Source: Brachionus manjavacas
Lineage: Eukaryota > Rotifera > Eurotatoria > Ploima > Brachionidae
Assembly (NCBI GenBank): GCA_019054805.1
Contig: JAHQIY010000002.1
Coordinates: 3,472,001 to 3,536,000 of the forward strand
DNA: 64,000 nt
Direction of reading: 5' to 3'
The translations under genes were made by a program, and so were the position numbers. Positions 33,276 through 44,690 of this stretch are shown here, in pieces; the stretch's first letter is position 1, and every line of letters begins with the position of its first letter. The notes under the pieces were generated by a model that did no database searches, was not told the DNA's origin, and saw only the letters and a list, made by a program, of their open reading frames with translations.

Positions 33276-34328
33276 TTTACTTTAAACAAAACGACCTCAA
33301 ATATTTTGCATTTGAAACGAGAAATTTGGCATCATAAAAATTAAAGATTATCCGTTTCGCAAAAACTAAATTTGGAACTATTTTTGATAAAAATAAGGAT
33401 GAAAGTAAATTTTTGGAAAATATCTGAGAATTTTTTAGACTCTGTTGTTAAATTGACCCGTTTTATTCTAATTTTTTGAATATTTTCATTAAAAAATCAA
33501 ATAAAATCAAATTTGAATCGAATAAAGTTATTTAAAGCCAATTTTTGAATTTCGTACCATACAACTTGAAAAGTTCTGTAAAAACATCTTCTGGATTTTT
33601 GAATTTGCTCATGTATTTGTGAAACTCGATTACTACAACATCAATTTTAGGGAAAATATTTTTTCTTATTAAATGCAACAAGAGGTCGTATTCAGCACCT
33701 TCGATATCAATTTTTACTACAACATAGTCGTTTTCGTCATACGAGTCGATTAATTCTGCAATGTCAACAGTCTTGACTGTTATTGAACCATCTTTTTTAA
33801 CTGCTGGATGATTTTTGAATAAACTGGTGCCTTCTGAATTAGTCGAACCATCGAAATAGAGATCCATTTTTCCATTTTTTATCCAAGCAGCTGTTTCTAG
33901 ATTTAATAAAATTTCTGCTTTCTCACGAGAAAATTTTCTTTTAGTTTCGATTAGTTGATCATTAAATTTTGGATTAGGCTCAAATGCATGAATTATCCAT
34001 TTGACGGAATTTAAATCCATCTTGTCAATCAAATTTCCATCGAAAAATTTCTGAATGGTGTCACCACGATTTGCGCCTAAATCGAAAAAAACGTGTCTTT
34101 TTTTAATAATATTAGATGTCTTCTGTTTTGAGTCGTGAATAAAGAGAAAGAATATTAAGAACAAAAATAAGGATAAAAAAATAAAAAAATTTTTGTATCG
34201 TAGAATTGTGTCCATTTATTCTATTCAAATATTATATTGACTAGTTGTTTCGAAAAAAATGCTTGTTCCAAATAAAAAAATATTATAAAAATAGTCTTTA
34301 GAGATTACAAAGGTATAAATTAGTAAAT
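33276..34328. repeat. Segmental duplication, copy A
   Basis: This ~1.05-kb block is repeated in the same orientation at 41870-42923. Similarity starts at TTTACTTTAAACAAAACG and ends near TAGTAAAT. It contains one whole FkbM-type gene plus ~260 bp on its 3' side and ~110 bp on its 5' side. Differences are few (about eight substitutions outside the gene, four inside, and short indels). No transposon termini bound it. Confidence 0.9.
33532..34215 (-). CDS. FkbM-family methyltransferase, membrane-anchored (copy A)
   Basis: 227 aa, single exon. A hydrophobic segment at about 8-26 predicts a type II (signal-anchor) membrane protein with a lumenal catalytic domain. The SAM-binding start is 'HVFFDLGANRGDTIQKF' (41-57), followed by 'HAFEPNP' (76-82), 'VKTVDIAELI' (147-156), 'YVVVKIDIEGAEYDLLLHL' (164-182) and 'VVVIEFH' (193-199). 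That order is typical of the FkbM O-methyltransferase fold. The substrate is unknown; family members methylate sugars and other small metabolites. The family is most abundant in bacteria but also occurs in animals. Copy B at 42126 differs at three residues (M66/K, R97/P, N207/D in copy A numbering) and by two extra residues after 'NII'. The ATG starts just before the anchor. Confidence 0.85.
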   Translation of the reverse strand: MDTILRYKNFFIFLSLFLFLIFFLFIHDSKQKTSNIIKKRHVFFDLGANRGDTIQKFFDGNLIDKMDLNSVKWIIHAFEPNPKFNDQLIETKRKFSREKAEILLNLETAAWIKNGKMDLYFDGSTNSEGTSLFKNHPAVKKDGSITVKTVDIAELIDSYDENDYVVVKIDIEGAEYDLLLHLIRKNIFPKIDVVVIEFHKYMSKFKNPEDVFTELFKLYGTKFKNWL

Positions 34329-35558
34329 AAATATTTTTATCGTTTAAATGCTTTAAAAAGATTATTTTAAATTTATAGCTTTTATCTAAAATTAACTGAA
34401 AAATTCATCAAATTTATTCTGATAACTAAAATTATTTGATTTTAAAATTTTACCATGTTTCTTTAGAAAAAATGAGTTAAATGAGTAAAATTTTATTTGA
34501 GCCTAAGTTTAAAGAATAGTATTCATATTAATATTTTATATACTTATTAATATTATAAATGGCAAGTTTTTTTTTCTATTTAACTTTTTAGAAATTTTGA
34601 AATTACGCTGTTTCATTAATACTTAATACTTAAGCATGTTAAAATTTGAAATATAATTACACAATTATTTTTAGAAATGTAAAATAAAAAAAAAATTCCC
34701 AAATATATATCTATAAATATTTTTTAAAATGAAACAAAAGAAATACAATCTTTCTTATCACTATAAAATATTTTTATGTCCAATTAATTCAACAAAAAAA
34801 ACACTCCAAAATTGGCTATGCTGAAATAAATTGAGATAAACATGAACTTTTTAATGATTCGAACTTTGATTTTGATTTTTTTTGGTTTTTGTTAAATTTT
34901 AATTACAAAATTTAAATATTTAAATATTTAAACTTGAATATTTGATGAAATATCATATGAAGTTAATGAATTTTCGACAATTTAAAAAAATGCTACACCA
35001 TTGAATAATATTTGCACAATTGTGTGAAAAAAAATCGAATTTTTTCAAAAGTTATCCAACAATTTAATGCAGTTCAATCATCAAGATGCATAAAAAACGC
35101 ATGAGACATAGTTTAAATGGTAACCAGAAGAAGAGTGTCTTGAATGTCATCGAATATAAGTTTATAAAATATATAGCAGATATGAATTTAAATTGATATA
35201 ATGATGAGTCATATTTTTATATTTACAGTGAAGCTGAGCCAAAGAATGATATTTTCCAACCAACAATTTCAATAGTTTAACAAATTTTTAAAACAAATCT
35301 TTAACAAATCTTAATCATAATTATTTTCGGATTGTTTTAGCTTTAAAAAAGATAATTTTTTTGTAATATTAACAACTTGGATTTACTCAGATATTAATTA
35401 CCAATTGAATTTATTATATTAAATTAATTCATCAGATTTTTTATCATTATCAATTTATAGAGACCAAAAACTTAATCTCTATTATTATATATAATACCTC
35501 ATTAACAACTATAAGTTAATATAAAATCTACCTATTAAAGATTTGATTTTAATCAAAA
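34329..35558. other. Intergenic, AT-rich
   Basis: Shared upstream zone of the minus-strand FkbM gene and the plus-strand WD40 gene (divergent pair). I see no gene or clear control motif. Confidence 0.5.
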
Positions 35559-36851
35559 ATGAATGACGACTACAAATATTTTATTCTAGAGAGAGTAGCA
35601 GAATTTTTTGACAAAAAAAGTTCAGCTACAAATATTTCGTTTAGTCGACAGGCAACTTTGAAAATATATGAAAATATTCCCCGAAAAATGAAAGCAGAGA
35701 AAGAAATTATTAACAATTTTGATAATTTGAAATTAAAAATTGAATTTAAAAAAGAATCACTAAAGCATCATGTAGATGAATATTTCAATTACTTAATCGA
35801 ACAGTGCCAAAGGATCCAAACCGATTGTCTCAATGAATTAGCTACTTCAAAATTTGATTCAGAATCAATCGAAAGAACAATTAATTCTCCTTTTTTAATC
35901 GAGTCCAAGTTTGATCAAATAGACTTAGACCTGAAGGAAATATTCGGAGAAATTAACATTTGCAGCAAGCACTCAAGGCAACTTCTACAGGCACCTAATT
36001 TGGATTTATTAAAACAGAAATTTGCTATTGATGCTCATAAATTCAATGTTTTGAGCATCAAATTGGCCGAGGAAAAGATAATCTCCTCGGGAGCTGACTT
36101 TTTGGTCAAAGTTTGGGATCAAAAGACAAACTTTTCTCTCAAACAAAGCATTAAAATCGATTCATTAGTCAAATTATTTGATGTTTATGAATCAGAGTTA
36201 ACAATTGGGTGCAAAAATGGAAATATTCTAGTTTATGATTTAAATGATGGACAACTTTTGTATAAAATACATGGATGGCAGCGTCCTGTGACAAGTATTC
36301 TAAATATAGATAGAAAAACCCTAGTAGTAGGTGATGAAGATGGACTGATAAGAGTAATTAATAAAGAAAACAACTGCTTGATATTAGCAATAAAAGCTCA
36401 TAAAAAATCGGTTTTGTGTCTTAGACTTGTAAATTTTGAAGAATTATTGAGTGGTTCGTCGGACAAGAATATCAGGTTATGGAATCTTAGGTCTGGAGAA
36501 TGCTTAAGATCGTTTGATTTGCATGATTATGCAGTTTATTGTATTGAATTATTAGATGATAGAAGATTTATCAGTTGTTCTTGGGATAAAAGCATAAAAA
36601 TTTGGGACAGATTGACAGGAAGTTGTCTCAAAAATTTAGAGGGACACAAAGGACCTGTCAGATGGATAGAGTTGCTCGACAACGAAGAAATTATGAGCTG
36701 CTCTGATGATGGAACAATTAAACATTGGGTTGATGGAAATTGTCACAACACCCTAATTGTTAACTGTGGGCCTTTAAATTGTTTCAAAATTTTAAAAAAT
36801 GGACAGTTTTTAATTGGATGCATGAATGGCTCTATTAGAATTTGGAAATGA
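35559..36851 (+). CDS. WD40-repeat protein with helical N-terminus
   Basis: 430 aa, single exon. Residues 1-155 are charged and predicted helical ('LKHHVDEYFNYLIEQCQRIQ' looks coiled-coil). From about 160 a seven-bladed WD40 propeller follows, with blade ends near 'FLVKVWD' (181-187), 'ILVYDLN' (223-229), 'LIRVINK' (263-269), 'NIRLWNL' (304-310), 'SIKIWD' (345-350), 'TIKHW' (386-390) and the closing 'SIRIWK' (425-430). Blades 4-6 are the most canonical (GS-S-D-x4-L/IW). The helical head resembles the coiled-coil stretch that precedes propellers in TRIM-like or F-box-like scaffold proteins, but no RING, B-box or F-box is visible. It probably mediates protein-protein contacts; no specific orthologue is claimed. 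Confidence 0.85.
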   Translation: MNDDYKYFILERVAEFFDKKSSATNISFSRQATLKIYENIPRKMKAEKEIINNFDNLKLKIEFKKESLKHHVDEYFNYLIEQCQRIQTDCLNELATSKFDSESIERTINSPFLIESKFDQIDLDLKEIFGEINICSKHSRQLLQAPNLDLLKQKFAIDAHKFNVLSIKLAEEKIISSGADFLVKVWDQKTNFSLKQSIKIDSLVKLFDVYESELTIGCKNGNILVYDLNDGQLLYKIHGWQRPVTSILNIDRKTLVVGDEDGLIRVINKENNCLILAIKAHKKSVLCLRLVNFEELLSGSSDKNIRLWNLRSGECLRSFDLHDYAVYCIELLDDRRFISCSWDKSIKIWDRLTGSCLKNLEGHKGPVRWIELLDNEEIMSCSDDGTIKHWVDGNCHNTLIVNCGPLNCFKILKNGQFLIGCMNGSIRIWK

Positions 36852-38108
36852 TTGATGCTAAAGTTCTCAACTAGATCTAATTAATTCAATTTTTGTTTAT
36901 GTTTTTTCACATTTTAAACAAATTCTATCTTTTTTTGTATAATTTTTGAAATTCTTTTTATTTCTTTTGAATCATCATAATTTTTTTTTGGAACTCTATT
37001 ACTAGCTGGGCATTAGAGTTAAAGCCAAAATATATTTTAAATAAAAAGATATTTTTAAAAATATTTAAATTAAATTTTTTATGAGAAATTTTCTTTTATT
37101 AATATTATGAAGGATAAAGCCCGACCGATTTGATTTGACATTGAATATACTCGTGATAAATATTTATTTGAATGCTCTAATTAAGAAATTAGTTTAAATT
37201 CATGCATATTCTGATATGTAATCTATTTATTTGAGATAAACACCGCCAAAGTTAAGTTAAAAAAAAATGGAACCAAATAAATTTATTTTTTGGTAATTTT
37301 AAGATGCAAAATTGAAGGCACATTTTACAAAAAAATTTATTTTGATGATTTAAAAATTTGAATGTTTTTAAATCGCGTATAGATATAATTTTAAAAGACT
37401 AAATTACATTGCTTATGGTCTGAATAAAGTCAGACTTCACGCGTAAGCGTAGCAATTACTTTAGCTACTACTATTATGATCATGCTCATAAATTATCTTA
37501 AAAATAAGATTTTTAATTAAGAATTTTTAATTTATAAGTACTTAAATGCAAAGACAAATTAGAGGCTTATTACACTTAAAGTGTTGTCACTATTTTAAAA
37601 GATTATAAATAACGAATTCATTTCAAAATATCTATATTCATAACATTCACTCTTATTTTATTATTTATTTCAGTGAACGCCTTTAAGACGATGTTAAAAA
37701 ATATTAAAAAAGAATAAATGAGATAAACAGTTTTAAAGAGATTTTTTATATAACTTGGTAGATAAAATTAAAGATAAAAGTCAAATTAATACCATTAATG
37801 TGAATTAATTATCAATTAATGCGATTAAAATTAAAAAATGGATGATTTATTAATTTATTATTAATTGGCTGGTGAAATAACTTTATTTCATCTATATAAC
37901 TTTAATAGATCAATATTCAATGTTCATATATATTTGATCATTGCATTAAAATGACTTTTTGGAACAATTATAAACAATTAATATATACCATGGTCAATTG
38001 GTGAAATAGCATGAACAGATTTAAACACCCATTCAGTTCTTCAGAGACACTTGAAAGATTTTGTTCCCTAGCAAAGCCCACTCGTTTGGCTATCATCTTG
38101 TATGACTA
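36852..38108. other. Intergenic, AT-rich; LINE-tail-like scrap
   Basis: No gene. At about 37430-37480 a GC-richer scrap with TAGCTACTACTATTATGATC resembles the trinucleotide-rich 3' tails of LINEs in this window. 38035-38106 is also less AT-rich but has no open frame of note. Confidence 0.4.
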
Positions 38109-39004
38109 CCGTATTTCCTCACTTAATGTCCTTTGGGCAATTAAATGAAACACCTTTTAATTTTCCTAAGAAATTATGCGAAATTTTTGATTTTTTGCAA
38201 ACACAATTACCCTGGGATATTACCTGAAACATGGTAAATTTATAATGCGATTTTAAAAAAAATATTATCAAAAAACTTTTTTCAAATATTTTGAAACTGT
38301 CAATTTTCTTAGTGACTGTTATTTTTTAATTTTGCTTAAAAACAGATTCTTTCGAAATTGGGTAACAAAATACTTGAAAAGATTTTTTGGATTAGTCTTT
38401 AATCAACGACATAAATTTTTCTGCAACCGAGTTGTCAATGACTGGAACGATCTTTACGACTCCATCATCACCGCCAAAAGTACCAATGACTTAAAAAGCA
38501 AGCTTGACAAAACAGCAACTTAATTACGGCAAGTGGCTACCACACAGGGTGTCGTCACTACTACTACTACTAGTCTCAAGATTGGCTTCTGTTAATCAAC
38601 ATTGAGAAATTTTTAGTTGTTTACTGTATTCAGTCTGGCTGCTTAAACAAAATATCTTAAATAGAAATATTAAATCATCAATGTAAGATCAAATGTAAGA
38701 TCGCTATTTCTAGCTGACTAAATATTACCTAATTGAAGAAATAATTACTTTTTTACAAAAATTTTGTTAAAAATAATTTTCAAAATGGTTTTTTAATGTA
38801 AATAATTAGAAAATTATTTTGCAATTAAATTTTTATTTATCTCAAATAAAATTATAAATTAAAAGAATTTTTTTAAAAAAAAATTATTGTATAAAATTTC
38901 TCGTGCTTCTATAAAATTTATTAATTGAGTTTAATAAAATACCTCATATATTATTAAAACGTGTTTTCTTTAGTTTTCAAGGGACATTAAGTGAGAAAAT
39001 ACGG
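38109..39004. mobile_element. TIR DNA element (896 bp) flanked by TA
   Basis: The left end starts CCGTATTTCCTCACTTAATG after TA at 38107-38108. The right end reads CATTAAGTGAGAAAATACGG before TA at 39005-39006. The ~25-bp terminal inverted repeats match except for one base, and both ends abut TA, as expected for a Tc1/mariner/pogo-type TA-target element. The interior has no transposase but carries a LINE fragment (38332-38610), so this is a non-autonomous element that took a LINE insertion. Confidence 0.7.
38332..38610 (+). pseudogene. LINE ORF2 C-terminus and tail inside the TIR element
   Basis: 'WVTKYLKRFFGLVFNQRHKF' followed by 'FCNRVVNDWNDLYDSI' and 'SKLDKTAT' is the terminal block of CR1-like LINE ORF2. 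It is followed by GGCTACCACACAGG and a (CTA)n tract, the LINE 3' end. It is 5' truncated and lies wholly within the inverted repeats of the 38109-39004 element. Confidence 0.75.
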
Positions 39005-39006
39005 TA

Positions 39007-41615
39007 AGACACAAACCATTTTGCTTTACATGTAAGTCTTCTTAATAAATTAATCAATATCCAGTTGATTAATTTTGAAACCTTAATAATGAACGAAAAA
39101 TATTATTTTAAAAATTTTTTCAAATCAATTTTTTTGCTTAGTAAATATTTAGCATTTTTTGAAGATATTTACTTATTTATTTTTTATTTATTTGTTTTCT
39201 GTACCGAGCTAAAGCTCCTTCAGAATAAATTAAAAATAAAATAAAAAAATAAAATAAAAATAAAATTAAAGTTAATAAAATTAGATAAAAAAAAAAAAAA
39301 AGAATCAAAATAGAGTAAATAAGCTAAAAAAAATTAAAGTTGAAAAGACATAAATTGGAAATGATTACTTCTGCTAATAGAAGTTTAAATTTATTTATAA
39401 ATGCTAATCATGTTAGTTTAATTTAATATGACTGATTCCTAATTAAAATAAAACAAAAATATGCTGTTATTTGATCGATGTTTCATTTGAAACACATTAT
39501 TCTTATAACTTACAAAAATTTAATTATAAGCAGAGAAAAATTATAACAGTTTCTCACTTCTGTATTTTTTTAATTTATATAAAAAATGATTTTGGCAAAT
39601 TTGTTTCAGAAATTTTTTCTTTAAATGCTAGAAATGATCAATTTTATCCACAAAAACCGAACAAATATCTTCCTAGTCTTTACAATGCATATACTACATT
39701 CATAGCAATGATTGCTATTCCGCCTTAACTTTTTTCTTTTATGAGCACTTTTAATTATTTAAAACCTAAAAAGACTTGAAGTAATAAAAGACGGACAAAT
39801 TGAAAAAATTAAACTCTGACTGAATATTTTTATATCTAAATATACAAAGTGAAATAGCTTTTGTTACTATAAATAATTTCTAAGTTATTATATATATTTC
39901 AAAAAGTTAAGTAAAGATATTAAAGCCAAACCTTTCCTACAAATATTTAAAAATAAATCCATTAATTTTTATATATTTAAACATATAGTTTAATTTTTTG
40001 TGTTTGAATTACAAAATGTTAGTATTTAATTTTCTATTAATTTTTATTTCAATTTGTCCATGGGACTTAAACTTTAATTAAATAAATAAATAAAAAAAAA
40101 ATAAAAATGTATCCACTGTTGAAATTAAATTGCAAAAATGCGATGTTTCAAAGATTTTTCAAATTTAAATTTTTATATTGAATATCTTGAGTCTTCTTCA
40201 TCCTCTTCAAAAGGCTAGAGCTTGGAATGTAACACAAAATAATTTACTTTTGTTATGTTTTTACTTATTTTTTTTACAAATTGATATAAATCAGAATTCT
40301 TGTATTAATCTTGAATCTTAAATAAAATTAGAATTTCTAAAATGCAGCTTGTAAAAATGAAACCATTAAGTAAAATTAGTGATAGAATCAGAAATTGAAG
40401 TGATAAAAAATTAACACGCCATTTTAAACCAGATTAAAGCAAAATTTAGGCTCAAAAACAAGCTAGCATATAATAATGAATTTTTGCATTTATTTTAAAT
40501 CAAGAATCTGCTTTAAGATTTTCTGTCATATTTTAGTTTTTAAAGGATCTTAACAAGATGAGTCATAATACAAAATCTAAAGAGTTGATCATTTAAATCG
40601 GTTAATATTAAACATTGAACGTTTAGATATGGAAAAGAAATTTGGTTTTCTTAACCTTTTATTCAAAACTTAAATCAAAAAGAATTCATTTTGTCCCGAA
40701 TTTTGCTTTCATTTGATTTTGTGCAAGAGGATGAACCAGTAATTATCAACCATCCAACTCGATGATTGAATATTGATTTCTTTATTAAAGTTTAAAATTT
40801 TAAAAAAATTTTTCAATATTTTTTTTTCAATTTTCAAATAAAACTCGTTCTATTTCACCAAAAAGTTTAATTTTAAATATGAAAATGCTTGAATTTTTCA
40901 ATTAAAATTAATTTTATATTTAAAACTAAAAAAATATTGAAACAAGGCACTTAATTATTTTTTATTTCAACAATGGATATTTCAAATTTTGTAATTCAAA
41001 AAACAAAAAATTTAACCACAAATTATCGTTTATTTTCATTTTTAAGAAACTTTAAATAAAAATAAAAAATTTGATACTCTTTTTTTTGAAAATCAAAACT
41101 CAAATAGAAAAAAATATAATCTTTCGATTAGAACCATTTGTTTCAAAAAATTTCAAAATATAAATAATTTTAAATTAATATTGCAATAATTATTATTTTT
41201 TTAAATATTTATAAATTTTGACTTTGGGTTTTTGATATGAAGATCCTTAAAGTCAATATTTGCAGTTTAAAAAACTATCTACGCTCTGTTTTCCATTTTT
41301 CATAAATTGAGTACTTGTTAAAATGCACCAAACGAAAGTAAATTATCTCTAGAGTCAAAATTTTATATGAATTTATATTTTATTAAATTTTTTAAATTTT
41401 ACATTTTATTTTTTTCGGGTCTAGTCGCTTAGATAAACTATGGTTAACGTGTTACTGGAACAATTCTTGTTCTCAGGTTTTATGAAATATTAGTTGACCT
41501 AATCTAAAACTTGTTCACCTATTTTGAAATTTTTTTAATCTATTTAAAATAAAGCTAATGTAATGATAAAAAATAAGATCGAAAATAGAAATAGACAGAC
41601 ATAGAAAATTTAAAG
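39007..41615. other. Intergenic with LINE 3' tails
   Basis: Two LINE-like tails are visible: CCGAGCTAAAGCTCCTTCAG before an A/T-rich repeat tail (about 39205-39300), and CCATGGGACTTAAAC before AATAAATAAATAAA (about 40055-40100). The 85-codon open frame at 39471-39728 ends 'QKPNKYLPSLYNAYTTFIAM'-like and may be part of the second LINE; I do not recognise it. The rest is AT-rich without supported genes. Confidence 0.45.
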
Positions 41616-41807
41616 TTGGGCGGAGTAGGAAGATTTTGCGAAATAGATGAATCTTTGTCCCCCAAAGTTAAACTCTTAAAGGGTGAAAAATTAATTTTAA
41701 TTTTCCTTAATTTTTATTATTTTATGTTGAAAAGCAAGGATTTAAGAAGAGAGCGCATTTGGGTATTTGGGATTATTGAAAGAGTAATACCAAGTCAACC
41801 AGATTAG
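41616..41807 (+). pseudogene. ISXO2/Merlin-type transposase fragment
   Basis: The frame reads 'GGVGRFCEIDESLSPKVK', an inserted hydrophobic stretch, then 'KDLRRERIWVFGIIER'. The order 'vEIDES…k…K…WVFGxIER' is the signature of the ISXO2-like DDE transposase domain used by Merlin elements (IS1016-related). EIDES would carry the first catalytic Asp. The insertion between the blocks and the absence of later catalytic residues mean it is dead. It lies ~60 bp left of duplication copy B. Confidence 0.65.
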
Positions 41808-41869
41808 AGCAAATTCTATTTCTAAAATTCCTTCAAATTAAAAAAAAACAAAAAATTATAAAATTAATT

Positions 41870-42923
41870 TTTACTTTAAACAAAACGACCTCAAATATTT
41901 TGCATTTGAAACGAGAAATTTGGCATCATAAAAATTAAAGATTATCCGTTTCGCAAAAACTAAATTTGTAACTATTTTTGATAAGAGTAAGGATGCAAGT
42001 AAATTTTTGGAAAATATCTGAGAATTTTTTAGACTCTGTTGTTAAATTGACCCGTTTTATTCTAATTTTTTGAATATTTTCATTAAAAAATCAAATAAAA
42101 TCAAATTTGAATCGAATAAAGTTATTTAAAGCCAATTTTTGAATTTCGTACCATACAACTTGAAAAGTTCTGTAAAAACATCTTCTGGATCTTTGAATTT
42201 GCTCATGTATTTGTGAAACTCGATTACTACAACATCAATTTTAGGGAAAATATTTTTTCTTATTAAATGCAACAAGAGGTCGTATTCAGCACCTTCGATA
42301 TCAATTTTTACTACAACATAGTCGTTTTCGTCATACGAGTCGATTAATTCTGCAATGTCAACAGTCTTGACTGTTATTGAACCATCTTTTTTAACTGCTG
42401 GATGATTTTTGAATAAACTGGTGCCTTCTGAATTAGTCGAACCATCGAAATAGAGATCCATTTTTCCATTTTTTATCCAAGCAGCTGTTTCTAGATTTAA
42501 TAAAATTTCTGCTTTCTCAGGAGAAAATTTTCTTTTAGTTTCGATTAGTTGATCATTAAATTTTGGATTAGGCTCAAATGCATGAATTATCCATTTGACG
42601 GAATTTAAATCCTTCTTGTCAATCAAATTTCCATCGAAAAATTTCTGAATGGTGTCACCACGATTTGCGCCTAAATCGAAAAAAACGTGTCTTTTTTTAA
42701 GTTTAATAATATTAGATGTCTTCTGTTTTGAATCGTGAATAAAGAGAAAGAATATTAAGAACAAAAATAAGGATAAAAAAATAAAAAAATTTTTGTATCG
42801 TAGAATTGTGTCCATTTATTCTATTGAAATATTATATTGACTAGTTGTTTCGAAATAAATGCTTGTTCCAAATAATATTATAAAAACAGTCTTTAGAGAT
42901 TACAAAGGTATAAACTAGTAAAT
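41870..42923. repeat. Segmental duplication, copy B
   Basis: Direct repeat of 33276-34328 in the same orientation, 8.6 kb away, with matching ends (TTTACTTTAAACAAAACG to TAGTAAAT). It sits next to the Merlin-type transposase remnant, whereas copy A sits next to a LINE remnant, so the outer flanks differ. Confidence 0.9.
42126..42815 (-). CDS. FkbM-family methyltransferase, membrane-anchored (copy B)
   Basis: 229 aa, the paralogue of the gene at 33532. The N-terminal signal-anchor, 'FFDLGANRGDTIQKF', 'HAFEPNP', 'VVVKIDIEGAEYDLLL' and 'VVVIEFH' are all kept. It has a six-base in-frame insertion (Leu-Lys after 'SNII') and K, P and D where copy A has M, R and N. Only one synonymous difference is seen between the two coding regions. 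Both copies are intact, so either is likely to encode the same kind of enzyme; the substrate is unknown. Confidence 0.85.
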   Translation of the reverse strand: MDTILRYKNFFIFLSLFLFLIFFLFIHDSKQKTSNIIKLKKRHVFFDLGANRGDTIQKFFDGNLIDKKDLNSVKWIIHAFEPNPKFNDQLIETKRKFSPEKAEILLNLETAAWIKNGKMDLYFDGSTNSEGTSLFKNHPAVKKDGSITVKTVDIAELIDSYDENDYVVVKIDIEGAEYDLLLHLIRKNIFPKIDVVVIEFHKYMSKFKDPEDVFTELFKLYGTKFKNWL

Positions 42924-44690
42924 TTTTAAATATGAAACAAAATATAGATTGTATTTTAATTAAAAAAGTTTATGACAATCTAAAAGCCTTCTAATAAAAT
43001 GAAAAAGAGATTTCAGTATTATCAGTTAGTTATTAGATTTTAAAACGATTGAGAATTTTTAGGCAAAATTCTACTTTATTAATTGCCTTAAGTAATTTTT
43101 TTTCCTTCTTTTTGTGTTAAGTGATATGTATTTATTTTTAAAATTTATGTGCCTTTTTTTAATTATTTCTCTTTCAAAATAAATTTAATCTATGGAAATT
43201 GATAACGATTCTCATTAAATTAATTAAGCATATTTAAGTTTATGATTAAATTTCAAAAATAAAGATAAAGAATAATTTGTTGAAAAGCTTTTATTTTTTT
43301 TTAAATCAACCAAAATGCAGAGACATTTTTAGGAAGGCCAATTTGGAAAAATTTTTAAAGTTCAACAATATTTTTCCTTTGCAGAGAAATTTCTTTTTCT
43401 TTTAAATTTTTTGGTAAAAAATTATTTTTGTATAAGAAAAAATACTCCTTATTTACCATTTTCCCTCGTTCAATTATGCTACTGAACAAACTAAGTCACG
43501 CTTTTTGACCATCACTAAGTAAATCTCGCCCATACTTAAACATTTTTGATTAGGAACGCATTGTCTAATAGTATTTTCAGGGAGGAAAATAATTATTTCT
43601 GAGAAGCAATTTTTATATTTTCGAGGAACAAATTATTATTTTTTAGAAGAAAAAAAAGAAGCAATTATTTTATTAATTAGGAGCAAAATTAAAAAAAAAA
43701 AAACAAATATAAAAAAAATCATTTTTTTCAATTAAAAATTTAACTAATTTAGTGTATTTATTTTTGATTTTTGATTTCACACCGTCTTATTTAACTGAAG
43801 TGCTAGTAACTGACTCAACTAACTACTGTTGACTAGTGTTGTGTTGTAACTGGAGTATCAGACTGAGTTGAAGTTGTTGGCATTGAAAAAAGTTCATGAT
43901 TTAAAGATCCAATTGAATTTCTTTCAAAAGCTGGTAAGGCTATTTTACGGCGACCTCTTTTCAGGGGTTAGGGTCGCATAATGCGTCATCAAAATTTGGA
44001 TTTAATATAAAAATTAAAAAGATCGAAATAATAAAAAAATTAATTTTTCTAATATTTTATATTCTTAATTCTTGGTGCTGCGCTAAATGCATTATTGACA
44101 ACATGCACTATACAATATTTATCTTAACAATATTAACCGTATTCCCATGTTTTAATTTCTTAAACTTAATTTTTATCATTGTTCTTGAATCCGAATTTCA
44201 ATTTAAAGTTTTTTCGTGGTTTAAACTACAAAGTTGCATTTTTTTTTGGATTTTAACCATCACTTTATTTTCAATATTCGTTTTTTAACTCGGCATTAAA
44301 ACCCAAATTTCTGACTAAAGAACAAATCCGATAAATTAGGGTCTCTTTAACATGGGAACAATGGAGCGTAGTCCTTAGGGACAAAACTCGAATTTTGGGT
44401 TTAAGGGGACGGGCTTCCCTGCAAGGGTAAAAAGTAAAATATGTCAATGATTTGAATTAGCAAGGGTGACAGGATAAGTTAAAGAGCTATACAATGAACC
44501 TTATTCGAGATTTGTTCGGTTTCTTTAGATAATGAATAATTAATAATAATTCAATTAAAACCTTAAATCATATTTTCAATAAAAGTTAAAATTTTTTAGT
44601 TCTATTTTATTTATTTTATAAGTAATTTTTTTTAGGTTTTAATAAATTAAAATCATAAATTATCCTAGCTTGGTTTTAAAACTAAAATAT
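42924..44690. other. Intergenic with an unexplained GC-richer island
   Basis: Mostly AT-rich. At 44330-44470 a GC-richer island (GGGTTTAAGGGGACGGGC…) has a short plus frame 'LTWEQWSVVLRDKTRILGLR' that looks protein-like but is only ~40 codons between stops; 43960-43990 is similar in composition. They may be transposon scraps. No gene is supported. Confidence 0.35.
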
